NCBI RefSeq assembly: GCF_030944625.1 | Contig: NZ_JAUSXY010000001.1 | Coordinates: 3,906,001 to 3,970,000, forward strand | Origin: Arthrobacter sp. SLBN-112 | GTDB lineage: Bacteria > Actinomycetota > Actinomycetes > Actinomycetales > Micrococcaceae | DNA: 64,000 bases | Reading direction: 5' to 3' | Position numbers and translations under genes: made by a program | Shown here: one piece after another, positions 9,995 through 18,177 of the stretch | Layout of the letters: each line of letters opens with the position of its first letter | How positions within the stretch are numbered: the first letter of the stretch is position 1 | Notes under the pieces: generated by a model | The model's database searches: none | What the model saw: the letters and a program-made list of their open reading frames with translations, nothing else | What the model was told of the DNA's origin: nothing

Positions 9995-11511
9995 CCTTTG
10001 ACGTACGGTATGCCGTCGGCCGCTGGCGGCCTGGACCGTCCCACCAGGCCGGCCACCGCGATGACGGTCAGGGCGTAGGGCAGCATCGCCATGAACTGGC
10101 TGGGCACGGGCGAGCCGATGATGGTGATGATGCTCTGCAGGTTGTCGGCGAAACCGAACAGCAAGGCTGCCAGGAAGGCCCCGATAGGATTCCAGCGGCC
10201 GAAGATCATGGCGGCAAGGGCGATGTAGCCGCGGCCGCCGGACATGTCCTTGCTGAAGGCGTCCACCGACACGAGGGTGAAGAAGGAACCGCCGATTCCG
10301 GCGATCGCGCCGCCCATGAGGACGTTGATGAAGCGGGTGCGGTTGACGTTGATGCCCACGGTGTCCGCCGCTTGCGGGTGTTCGCCGACGGCACGCACGC
10401 GCAGGCCCCACTTGGTGTGGAACAGCCCGACGTAGACGACGATGACGGCCACGTACATGAGGTAGCCCACCAGGGACTGGCGGAACAGGATGGGGCCGAT
10501 GATCGGGATGTCGGCGAGGAACGGAATATCCACTGCCTGCAGTCGGCCGGGCTTGTTGAGGTGTTCGGGATCGGCCGTGAGCAGGGTGGAGAACAGGAAG
10601 CTGGTGAGGCCGCTGATCAGGACGTTGAGGACCACGCCGACGATGATCTGGTTGACGAGGTACTTGATGCTCACCACGGCCAGGACGAGGGACACGAGCG
10701 CACCGGCGACTGCCGCCGAGATGAGCCCCACATAGACATTCCCGGTCACGGTGGCAACGACGGCGGCGGAGAACGCACCGAGCAGGAGCTGGCCTTCGAT
10801 GGCGATGTTGACCACCCCGGCCCGTTCGCACAGCACGCCGGACAGTGAGCCGAACACCAGGGGTACTGCCAGGGTCACAGCGCCGGCCATGAGGCCGCCG
10901 AGGGAAATGGAGGGTTCGGGGTCACGGCCGCCGGCGACGATCCAGATCATGAATCCGACCAGGAAGACCACCGCGAAGATGCCGCCCAGCCATCCGGGGG
11001 TGCGCCGCCGCTGCATGGTCAGGAAACAGGCGTACCCGGCCAGTGCGAGCAGCAGGACCGCGCAGGTCCAGCCGAGCGCCATCGAAGGCACGGTTATTTT
11101 TTCCACCCTGGCGACGCCCAGGGCGGCCAGGCCCAGGACGGCGACGGCGGCGATGGTGGTGGCGGGTATCCAGCGGTCCACTCCCCCGCCCTCCCGCCGC
11201 TGGCTGATCCAGCGGTAGCCGACATAGGCGGCGGCAGCCAGCGCCAAGGCGAGGGTGATCCATGCTGCGGTGGAGGAAGCGTTCGGATCGCGGGCTTCGG
11301 CGATCCGGAAACCTGCAGATTTTGAGTTGGCCAGGAACCCGAACAGCACGGTGCCCAGGATGGCGAGCAGGCCCAGGCCGACGCCGGCCTTCCAGCTCAC
11401 CAGTTCGGTTGTGCCTGCGTGGCCTCCGGCGCGGTTGGCTCCGGATGTCTCGCCGGTTCCCTTCCCGGCGCCGGGCTGTTTGCCGGCCGGAGATTGTGTG
11501 GTGGCGCTCAT
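9991..11511 (-). CDS. Nucleoside-type ABC transporter permease (second permease)
   Basis: 506 residues, family of branched-chain/RbsC-like permeases used with BMP lipoproteins (NupQ/YufQ type). A Gly/Lys-rich cytoplasmic N-terminus of about 40 residues is followed by roughly ten hydrophobic segments. The conserved permease loop VFGSLSGVLCERAGVVNIAIEG lies near the middle and GVRVRAVG-type sequence (WGLRVRAVGEHPQAADTVGI) later. The ATG at 11511 overlaps the stop of the other permease (ATGA). It should pair with that permease and the double-domain ATPase to import nucleosides. Confidence 0.92.
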   Translation of the reverse strand: MSATTQSPAGKQPGAGKGTGETSGANRAGGHAGTTELVSWKAGVGLGLLAILGTVLFGFLANSKSAGFRIAEARDPNASSTAAWITLALALAAAAYVGYRWISQRREGGGVDRWIPATTIAAVAVLGLAALGVARVEKITVPSMALGWTCAVLLLALAGYACFLTMQRRRTPGWLGGIFAVVFLVGFMIWIVAGGRDPEPSISLGGLMAGAVTLAVPLVFGSLSGVLCERAGVVNIAIEGQLLLGAFSAAVVATVTGNVYVGLISAAVAGALVSLVLAVVSIKYLVNQIIVGVVLNVLISGLTSFLFSTLLTADPEHLNKPGRLQAVDIPFLADIPIIGPILFRQSLVGYLMYVAVIVVYVGLFHTKWGLRVRAVGEHPQAADTVGINVNRTRFINVLMGGAIAGIGGSFFTLVSVDAFSKDMSGGRGYIALAAMIFGRWNPIGAFLAALLFGFADNLQSIITIIGSPVPSQFMAMLPYALTVIAVAGLVGRSRPPAADGIPYVKG

Positions 11512-12905
11512 GCTGCCGCTCCGCTCTTGACGCCGCCGGTACGCGAACCTGCGGTCCCACTTGTGGTGGTCTTCTTCTTACGGGGGTTGAGTCCGAATAT
11601 CGCACGGACCAGCGGCGGTGCTGCGATGAACAGCACGATCAGGGACTGGATGACGAGCACGATGTCGATTGGCGTCTGTGTCTGGGCCTGCATGGCCACG
11701 CCGCCGGCGCGGAAGGCGCCGAACAACAGGCCCGCGAAGAAGGTTCCCCATGGCGTGGAGCGTCCCAGCAGTGCGACCGTGATGGCATCAAAGCCGATGG
11801 AGGCGGCCACCCCGCCGGAGAGGTACTTTTCCGTGCCGGACACCTGGGCTACGCCGGCCAGGCCCGCCAGCGCACCGGCGATCGCCATCACCAGGATGGT
11901 GCTGCGGGCGACGTCGATGCCGGCTGTGCGCGCAGCGCTGGGGTTCGCCCCAACGGCGCGGAACTCAAAACCGATCGTGGAGCGGTTCAGCAGCCACCAG
12001 ACGAAGGCGGTGGCGGCGATCGCGACCAGGAAGCCGGCGTGCAGGCGGAATTGTGGTCCGAGCAGTTCGGGGAACAATGCGGTGGAATCAAGGAAAGGGG
12101 AGATCGGGTTGGTGGAACCCTTGCGCTGGAAGGCCGGGGTGGTGAGCAGGAACAGCAGCAGGAAGTTGGCGATGTAGTTGAGCATGATGGTCACGATCAC
12201 CTCGTGCGCGCCGGTCCGTGCCTTCAGCAGGCCCACAACGCCGCCCCACACCGCGCCGCCGACCAGGCCGGCCAGGATGACGACCAGCAGGTGCAGGCCA
12301 ATGGGCAGGTGCCAGGCGAAGCCGACGTAGGCGCCGAAGAGCGCGCCGAAGATGATCTGCCCTTGGGCACCGATGTTGAACAGGCCGGCGCGGAACGCCA
12401 GCGCGACGCCGAGCCCGGCGCAAATCAGCGGGGTTGCGACGGTGAGGGTCTCGGTTATCGGGTACAGCTGGGCGGCAAGGTCGGCACCGGCCCAGTTGAA
12501 GATGGACCCCTGCACCAGGGCAGTGTAGGGACGGATGACCTCGGTCAGGAGGTCTCCGGGCTGTGCGAAGAAGTAGCCGGCCGTAACGGCGACCTTGGGG
12601 TTGGTCACTGCCATCAGGATGCCGCCGAGCACGATGGCCAGCAGCACGGAGAGGAAGGAGACCATGGCGTTGCCGGTGAAGACCTGGTGCAAAACGGATC
12701 CGCTGCCGTCCCGGTCATGGTCCCGGCCGCGCCGCTGGGTGGCTGCCGGAACGGCGGACGGCGGCATCTGGCCGCCGGCGGTGTCCAGGACGACGTCGGA
12801 GGCGACAGCCTCGGAGGTGGTGCCGCCGGGCACCTGGGTCCCGGCGGGCTCAGGGGCGCTGGGGTGGCTTGTGGCCTGCGGTTCCGGGGTTGTCTTTTCA
12901 GACAT
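11508..12905 (-). CDS. Nucleoside-type ABC transporter permease (first permease)
   Basis: About 465 residues. The start ATG at 12905 has AAGGAG 7 nt upstream (MSEKTTPEP...). A Pro/Ala-rich N-terminus of about 75 residues precedes the membrane domain (VSFLSVLLAIVLGGILMAV). The permease signature ICAGLGVALAFRAGLFNIGAQG and the EFRAVGANPSAARTAGID loop place it in the NupP/YufP family. The gene overlaps the upstream ATPase by 8 nt and the downstream permease by 4 nt. Confidence 0.92.
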   Translation of the reverse strand: MSEKTTPEPQATSHPSAPEPAGTQVPGGTTSEAVASDVVLDTAGGQMPPSAVPAATQRRGRDHDRDGSGSVLHQVFTGNAMVSFLSVLLAIVLGGILMAVTNPKVAVTAGYFFAQPGDLLTEVIRPYTALVQGSIFNWAGADLAAQLYPITETLTVATPLICAGLGVALAFRAGLFNIGAQGQIIFGALFGAYVGFAWHLPIGLHLLVVILAGLVGGAVWGGVVGLLKARTGAHEVIVTIMLNYIANFLLLFLLTTPAFQRKGSTNPISPFLDSTALFPELLGPQFRLHAGFLVAIAATAFVWWLLNRSTIGFEFRAVGANPSAARTAGIDVARSTILVMAIAGALAGLAGVAQVSGTEKYLSGGVAASIGFDAITVALLGRSTPWGTFFAGLLFGAFRAGGVAMQAQTQTPIDIVLVIQSLIVLFIAAPPLVRAIFGLNPRKKKTTTSGTAGSRTGGVKSGAAA

Positions 12906-14505
12906 GGGATTCTCCTTCGTGGCCGGCAGGCTGCGATACCGTCGCTGTGGTCGTGGCGCCGGAGGCATGGGCGGAGGCGCTGGCTTCGGCTTCTGCGGCC
13001 GGGACACCGGCCATCATCAGGCCCAGCACGTCGCGGGACGTGGTGGCGGGTACGATCCCCACCAGTCGGCCGCGGTAGAGCACCGCGATCCTGTCTGCCA
13101 GCTGCAGGACTTCGTCAAGTTCCGTGGACACGATCATGACCGGCGTTCCGTGGTCACGTTCGGCGATGACGCGCTTGTGGACGAACTCGATCGAGCCGAC
13201 GTCAAGCCCGCGTGTGGGCTGCGAAGCGATGAACAGGCGGAGCGGACGGGAGAGCTCACGGGCCAGGACCACCTTCTGCTGGTTGCCGCCGGAGAGGGTG
13301 CCCACCGCGGCGGACACGGAGGGTGTGCGGACGTCGAATTCCTCGACCTTCCTGGCAGCGTTCTCCGCGATCACGCCCGGTTTCATCCCCATGCCACGGG
13401 CGAAGGGTGCCTTGTCGTAGAGGTCCAGGATCATGTTTTCGGAGATGGTGAACGTGCCCACCAGGCCGTCGAGGGTGCGGTCCTCGGGGACGAAGCCCAC
13501 GCCCGCACCGAGGACGTGCTTGACGCTCTTGCCCAGCAGTTCCTCGCCGTCGAGCGTGATGGACCCGGCCACATGCGGCTGCACGCCAAGGATCGCCTCG
13601 GTCAGTTCCGTCTGGCCGTTGCCTTGCACTCCCGCGATGGCGAGGACTTCGCCCTTGGCTATGTCGAACGACAGGTGATCGACCACGTGCTGGCCGTTGT
13701 GGTCCGTCACGGTAAGGTTGCGGACCTTGAAGGTCACGTCACCGGTCTTGGCCGGTGCCTTGTCGAGTGTCAGGCTCACGGTGCGGCCCACCATGGCGGA
13801 CGCCAGCTCGGTGGGGGAAGCTGTGGGATCCGCCTGCCCCACCACCTTGCCGCGGCGGATCACCGTGATGGTGTCCGAGATGGCTTTGACTTCACGCAGT
13901 TTGTGGGAAATGAAGACGATCGACTTACCGTCCCGCTTCAGCTGCCGGATGATGTCCAGGAGTTCGTCGGTCTCCTGCGGCGTCAACACGGCGGTGGGTT
14001 CATCGAGGATAAGCACCTCGGCATCACGAACGAGTGCCTTGATGATCTCGACCCGCTGCTGGACGCCGACGGGCAGGTCCTCCACCATGGCGTCGGGGTC
14101 GACGTCGAACCCGTACTGGTCCGAGATGCGGCGGATCTTCTCGCGCGTGGCTTCCAGGTTGAGGAGGCCGGCGGCTTTGGTCGCCTCATTGCCCAGCGCC
14201 ACATTCTCGGCCACGGTGAAGACCGGGATGAGCATGAAGTGCTGGTGGACCATCCCGATACCGGCCGCCATCGCCTCGCCGGGGTCCTTGAAAACGACGG
14301 GCCTGCCATCGACCAGGATTTCGCCTTCGGTCGGATCGTACAGGCCGTAGAGCACGTTCATCAGGGTGGATTTCCCCGCGCCGTTCTCTCCCAGGAGGCA
14401 GTGCACCTGCCCCGGTTCGACGACCAAATCGATGTGGTCATTGGCTACCAGGGATCCGAATCGCTTCGTGATCCCTTTCAGTTCGAGTTTCAAAACCCTA
14501 ACCAA
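12898..14505 (-). CDS. BMP-type nucleoside ABC transporter ATP-binding protein (two ABC domains)
   Basis: About 530 residues with two nucleotide-binding domains, as in RbsA/NupO-type ATPases. The first has an intact Walker A (GENGAGKST), signature LPVGVQQRVEI and Walker [11 protein letters not shown]. The second has the usual degenerate P-loop (GVQGNGQTE), [15 protein letters not shown] and a Walker B reading LFIASQPTRGLD, where the expected acidic pair is replaced by AS-Q. No ATG is available. TTG codons at 14505 and 14493 are both possible, and the second gives LKLELKGITKRFG. A Ser/Ala-rich tail of about 35 residues overlaps the next gene. Confidence 0.92.
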   Translation of the reverse strand: MVRVLKLELKGITKRFGSLVANDHIDLVVEPGQVHCLLGENGAGKSTLMNVLYGLYDPTEGEILVDGRPVVFKDPGEAMAAGIGMVHQHFMLIPVFTVAENVALGNEATKAAGLLNLEATREKIRRISDQYGFDVDPDAMVEDLPVGVQQRVEIIKALVRDAEVLILDEPTAVLTPQETDELLDIIRQLKRDGKSIVFISHKLREVKAISDTITVIRRGKVVGQADPTASPTELASAMVGRTVSLTLDKAPAKTGDVTFKVRNLTVTDHNGQHVVDHLSFDIAKGEVLAIAGVQGNGQTELTEAILGVQPHVAGSITLDGEELLGKSVKHVLGAGVGFVPEDRTLDGLVGTFTISENMILDLYDKAPFARGMGMKPGVIAENAARKVEEFDVRTPSVSAAVGTLSGGNQQKVVLARELSRPLRLFIASQPTRGLDVGSIEFVHKRVIAERDHGTPVMIVSTELDEVLQLADRIAVLYRGRLVGIVPATTSRDVLGLMMAGVPAAEAEASASAHASGATTTATVSQPAGHEGESHV

Positions 14506-14664
14506 TCTGTGTGTGTATGGATCTGCTCCGGCACGCGCTGTCGGCGGCGAGGCAGCGGGTAGTCCCAGCCTAGTGTCACGGGTTGTTCCTGGGCAGGGCA
14601 GGCAGGCGGCAAAAATGGACCGCCGGCACGGTGCCGGCGACCGTACGTTGCCAGCAAAACAGAA

Positions 14665-14706
14665 CGCGCTGCCCTCCGGCCGGGGTAACGGCGGAAGGGC
14701 AGCGCG
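14665..14706 (-). terminator. Hairpin between BMP lipoprotein gene and its ABC genes
   Basis: Inverted repeat CGCGCTGCCCTCCG / CGGAAGGGCAGCGCG with one bulged base, beginning 16 nt after the lipoprotein stop. On the minus strand it is followed by TTCTGTTTTG. It probably acts as a partial terminator, so that the binding protein is made in excess of the membrane parts. Confidence 0.55.
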
Positions 14707-14721
14707 CCCCGCGGTTCGGTG

Positions 14722-15834
14722 CTACTTGGTGGGGCTGGACTTCGACTCGACCTTGACGGTGCCGGAGATGATGTCCTTCTTGAGCTGGTCCAGTTCACTC
14801 TTCAGGTCAGCCGGCACGGCGGAGTCGAGGTCGTGGAACGGAGCCAGGGCCACGCCGCCGTTTGCGAGGGTTCCGATGTACGGCGAGGCGTCGAACTTGC
14901 CGTCCTTGTCGTCCTTGATGACCGTCTCCACCGCGGTGGACATGGTCTTCTGGACTGAGGAGAGGATCACTGACTTGTAGTCCGTGGCCGTCAGGTAGCC
15001 ATCGGAGTCAACCCAGATGAGCTTGGCGTCCTTGCCCTTGGACTTGGCGTCGAGGATGGCGCTGCCCGCGCCGCCTCCGACGGGTCCGGCGACGGGAAGG
15101 ACAATGTCTGCGCCCTGGTCAAGGAAGCCCTGGGTCAGGACCTTGCCCTTATCCACCTGCTTGAAGTCGCCGACGAAGGTGCCGTCCTGCTTGTCCTTGT
15201 CCCAGCCGATGAGCTGGACGCTCTTGCCCTTCTTCTCGTTGTAGTACTTCACGCCGTCGGCAAAGCCGTCCATGAAGATGGTGACGGTGGGGATGTTGAT
15301 GCCGCCGAAGGTTGCGACCTTCCCGGTCTTGGAGGTGCCTGCTGCCAGGTAGCCGGCCAGGAATGCAGCCTGGGCCGTGTCATAGACGATCGGCTTGACG
15401 TTCTTGGGGAACGTGGGGTCGTTGTAGTCAATGATGGCGAAATGGCTGTTGGGGTTGGCCGTCGCGATGGACTTGGTGGCGTCGCCGAGCAGGAAGCCGA
15501 CCGTCACGGTGAGCTTGCAGCCCTGCTGGACCATCGAGCGGAGGTTGGGGTCGTAGTCGGTGTCAGCCTTGGACTGGACGTGCTTCTCCTGGATGCCGAG
15601 GTCCTTGACCGCGCTCTGCAGGCCCTCGTAGCCGGACTGGTTGAACGACTTGTCGTCGAATCCACCGGAGTCGGACACCATGCATGCGGTGTAGTCCGAG
15701 GCGGTGGCTGAACCAGAGGGGCCGGACGCGGACGGGGCGGCACCACAACCGGTGAGCAGCAAGGCGGACGCACCGAGGGTGGCCACACCGGCCATTGAAC
15801 CGCGCTTGAAGCCGGCACGCAGTGATTTCTTCAA
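14722..15834 (-). CDS. BMP family (nucleoside-binding) ABC transporter lipoprotein
   Basis: 370 residues; periplasmic-type binding lipoprotein of the Bmp/PnrA family that binds purine and pyrimidine nucleosides. The lipobox LLLTGC puts the acylated Cys at residue 30. Family motifs include MVSDSGGFDDKSFNQSGYEG and GFLLGDATKSIA. The start is a TTG at 15834 with GGAGGA immediately upstream. It is first in the operon and separated from the ATPase gene by 216 bp containing a hairpin. The following transport and salvage genes support nucleosides as ligand. Confidence 0.95.
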   Translation of the reverse strand: MKKSLRAGFKRGSMAGVATLGASALLLTGCGAAPSASGPSGSATASDYTACMVSDSGGFDDKSFNQSGYEGLQSAVKDLGIQEKHVQSKADTDYDPNLRSMVQQGCKLTVTVGFLLGDATKSIATANPNSHFAIIDYNDPTFPKNVKPIVYDTAQAAFLAGYLAAGTSKTGKVATFGGINIPTVTIFMDGFADGVKYYNEKKGKSVQLIGWDKDKQDGTFVGDFKQVDKGKVLTQGFLDQGADIVLPVAGPVGGGAGSAILDAKSKGKDAKLIWVDSDGYLTATDYKSVILSSVQKTMSTAVETVIKDDKDGKFDASPYIGTLANGGVALAPFHDLDSAVPADLKSELDQLKKDIISGTVKVESKSSPTK

Positions 15835-16031
15835 TTTTCCTCCAGGGATGATGCGAGTGGCACTACGGGCTGGAATTCAATGAGTGTCCGTTTCGGCGCT
15901 GAAATTCTGTTTTCACTGAGGGCACGCAGCACTGCGCAGGAGCGCACTGATGGCACTTACTTTAGTGGCCTGCGCCACGTCCCCATAGCACGGCGGGAGC
16001 TGACTCCGGAGATTGTTTACAAGTTGTTACC

Positions 16032-16071
16032 AAGCAGTAGGGGCGCCCCGAAGGAGGCGCCCCTACTGCTT
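16032..16071 (-). terminator. Strong hairpin downstream of the ohr operon
   Basis: Perfect 16-bp inverted repeat (AAGCAGTAGGGGCGCC) with an 8-nt loop, 30 nt past the reductase stop. The minus-strand tail is not very U-rich. It separates the ohr operon from the upstream region of the BMP operon (15835-16030), in which I see no gene and no promoter I would trust. Confidence 0.65.
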
Positions 16072-16100
16072 GTGATTTTGTGGTTGTGGTTGCCGCCGGA

Positions 16101-17114
16101 CTAGAGCCGGACCAGCATCTTTCCGGTGTTCGCGCCGTCCAGGAGATCCATGAATGCCTGCGGCGCGTTCTCCAGTCCGTCCACGATCGTCTCGTCATAG
16201 CGCACGGTACCGTCCGCCAGCCAGCCGGCCATTTTCTCCGCAAACTCCGCCGCATGCTGCCGCTGTCCGCCCACCAGGAAGCCGCGCAGCGTCAGTTGCT
16301 TGCCGATGGCCTGCATCAGGTTGTGGGGCGCCGGGGTGGGCTCGGTCGAGTTGTACTGCGCGATGGCGCCGCACATTGCCACCCGGCCACCCACATTGAG
16401 GACTGCCAGGGCGGCCTCTAGGTGTTCGCCGCCGACGTTGTCGAAGTAGACGTCGATGCCGGCGGGGCCTGCGGCCTTCTGCAGTTGCTCGACCACCGGT
16501 CCATCGTGGTAGTCGAAGGCCGCGTCAAAGCCAAGTTCGAGGAGCCGTGCCACCTTGGCGGGCGAGCCGGCCGAGCCGATCACGCGGGAGGCCCCCATGG
16601 CCTTGGCGATCTGCCCCACCAGGGAGCCCACGGCACCGGCGGCACCGGAGACGAAGACGGCGTCCCCCGGCTTGAATTCGGCGACCTTCAAGAGGCCGGA
16701 GTAGGCCGTCAGCCCGGTCATGCCCAGGGCGCCAAGGAAGGCGGAGGCCGGTGCCAGGTCCGTGCGGGCCGGGGTGGTGGCAGCACCGTCAACGACGGCG
16801 TGCTCCCGCCAGCCGAGGGAATGCACGACGACGTCACCCTCCTTGTGTGTAGATGAACGGGACGCGATCACCTCGCCCACCGCACCGCCGTCGAGCGCTT
16901 TGCCAACGGCGAACGGCGCGGAGTAGGACTTCACGTCATTCATCCGGCCCCGCATGTAGGGGTCGACCGACATGAAGAGGTTCCGGACCAGGATCTGGCC
17001 GTCCTCAAGGGCGGGAAGCGGGGACCCTGCCAGTTCGAAGTTGTCGCTGGAGGGACGTCCCACGGGGCGCGACGCCAGCCGGATTTCACGGGTGGTGGCA
17101 AGTGCTGTGCTCAT
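16101..17114 (-). CDS. NADP-dependent MDR-family oxidoreductase (enone/alkenal reductase type)
   Basis: 337 residues, zinc-free medium-chain reductase of the leukotriene B4 dehydrogenase/CurA group. MSVDPYMRGRM is the group hallmark near residue 50. The nucleotide-binding motif is VSGAAGAVGSLVGQIAKAMG near residue 155, and FDNVGGEHLEAAL follows. Such enzymes reduce activated double bonds of alkenals and enones. The ATG overlaps the ohr stop by 4 nt, so it belongs to the ohrR-ohr operon and may remove electrophiles formed by lipid peroxidation; that link is inferred from context. Confidence 0.92.
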   Translation of the reverse strand: MSTALATTREIRLASRPVGRPSSDNFELAGSPLPALEDGQILVRNLFMSVDPYMRGRMNDVKSYSAPFAVGKALDGGAVGEVIASRSSTHKEGDVVVHSLGWREHAVVDGAATTPARTDLAPASAFLGALGMTGLTAYSGLLKVAEFKPGDAVFVSGAAGAVGSLVGQIAKAMGASRVIGSAGSPAKVARLLELGFDAAFDYHDGPVVEQLQKAAGPAGIDVYFDNVGGEHLEAALAVLNVGGRVAMCGAIAQYNSTEPTPAPHNLMQAIGKQLTLRGFLVGGQRQHAAEFAEKMAGWLADGTVRYDETIVDGLENAPQAFMDLLDGANTGKMLVRL

Positions 17115-17542
17115 GATGCGTACTCCAAAATCTTGATGTCAACGTTGATGTTGCCCCGGGTGGCGTTCGAGTAGGGGCAGACTTCATGCGCTTTGGCCAC
17201 CAGTTCTTCGGCGGTGGAAAGGTCCAGCGCCGGCAGGGCGATTTCCAGTTCGGCGGCAAGCCCGAAGCCGGTTCCGCCATCCAGCTGTCCCAGGTGGACT
17301 TTCGCTGCCACTGCCGAATCGGTGAGGTCGGCGCCTGCCTTGCGGCCTACCAGGCGCAGTGCGGAGTGGAAGCAGGCGGCGTACCCGGCGGCGAAAAGCT
17401 GTTCAGGGTTGGTGCCGCGGCCGCTGCCGCCCAGCTCCACGGGGCTGGCCAGGTCCACTGCCAGCTTGCCGTCGTTGCTGCGTGCTGTGCCGTCACGGCC
17501 TTCGCCCGAGGCAAGCGCCTCAGCGGTGTAGAGAGTTTTCAC
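17111..17542 (-). CDS. ohr: Organic hydroperoxide resistance protein (Ohr, OsmC superfamily)
   Basis: Thiol peroxidase that reduces organic hydroperoxides; 143 residues, the usual Ohr length. Both redox cysteines are present: C57 in AAGYAACFHSAL and C122 in EVCPYSNATRGN. The start is the GTG at 17542 (VKTLYTAEALASG), matching the family N-terminus MxTLYTAxA. It lies 46 bp downstream of ohrR on the same strand with no operator in the gap, so it is presumably cotranscribed. Confidence 0.95.
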   Translation of the reverse strand: MKTLYTAEALASGEGRDGTARSNDGKLAVDLASPVELGGSGRGTNPEQLFAAGYAACFHSALRLVGRKAGADLTDSAVAAKVHLGQLDGGTGFGLAAELEIALPALDLSTAEELVAKAHEVCPYSNATRGNINVDIKILEYAS

Positions 17543-17588
17543 GAAAGAATGTCCGTCCTGTAGGTGGGATGGTGCAGTGTGTCGCCAC

Positions 17589-18023
17589 TTAGAGCGACTG
17601 GTGCAGTGCGGCCGTGAGCTTGCCCAGGGTGGCGCGCAGTTGTTCGAGCTCTCCGTTCGAGAGCCCTGCGGCGTCGGCCAGCCGCTGCGGGATGGCGCTT
17701 GCCGGGCCGCTGAGGTCGCGCCCTGCCGGTGTGAGGTGGATTGCCACGCGGCGTTCATCCTCGCCGGACCGTCGGCGTTCCACGAGGCCCAGTGCTTCCA
17801 GACGTTTGAGCAGGGGCGACAGGGTCCCCGAGTCGAGTCCGAGTTCCCCGCCGAGTTCCTTGACGCCGCGGGGCTCGCTTTCCCACAGCACCAGCATCAC
17901 CAAATACTGCGGGTAGGTGAGCCCCAGCTCGTCCAGCACGGGCCGGTACACGGCGGTGGCGGCCCGGGAGGCCGAATACAAGGCAAAGCACACTTGGCGG
18001 TCCAGGCGGGGGGCTTCGGTCAT
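17589..18023 (-). CDS. ohrR: MarR-family peroxide-sensing repressor OhrR
   Basis: 144 residues, winged-helix regulator. The N-terminal reactive cysteine of OhrR is conserved (RQVCFALYSASRA, C12). The recognition region is VKELGGELGLDSGTLSPLLKRLE, and the wing contains RRSGEDERRVAIHLTPAG. I chose the ATG at 18023 over an upstream in-frame codon because the family starts close to this point. Regulation is probably autogenous: a perfect palindrome matching the OhrR operator type lies 16-30 bp upstream. Confidence 0.93.
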   Translation of the reverse strand: MTEAPRLDRQVCFALYSASRAATAVYRPVLDELGLTYPQYLVMLVLWESEPRGVKELGGELGLDSGTLSPLLKRLEALGLVERRRSGEDERRVAIHLTPAGRDLSGPASAIPQRLADAAGLSNGELEQLRATLGKLTAALHQSL

Positions 18024-18038
18024 GACAAAACCATAGCC

Positions 18039-18053
18039 CACAATTAAATTGTG
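18039..18053 (-). promoter_or_regulatory. OhrR operator upstream of ohrR-ohr
   Basis: CACAATTAAATTGTG, a 15-nt perfect palindrome around one central base. It is nearly identical to the well-known Bacillus ohrA operator core (TACAATT-AATTGTA). It is A/T-rich in a GC-rich background and sits just upstream of the ohrR start, where a bound repressor would block the operon promoter. Confidence 0.8.
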
Positions 18054-18177
18054 CACAACTTACCTAGAGCCAAAGCACCCGCACACTGGCCGTCGTCGTG
18101 ATCGCGGACGTTTCCGGCGCCGGGCATGGACAGCCCGCAGGGCTTGCACGCCCCGGCGTGGATGGGCCGCCGGGCGG

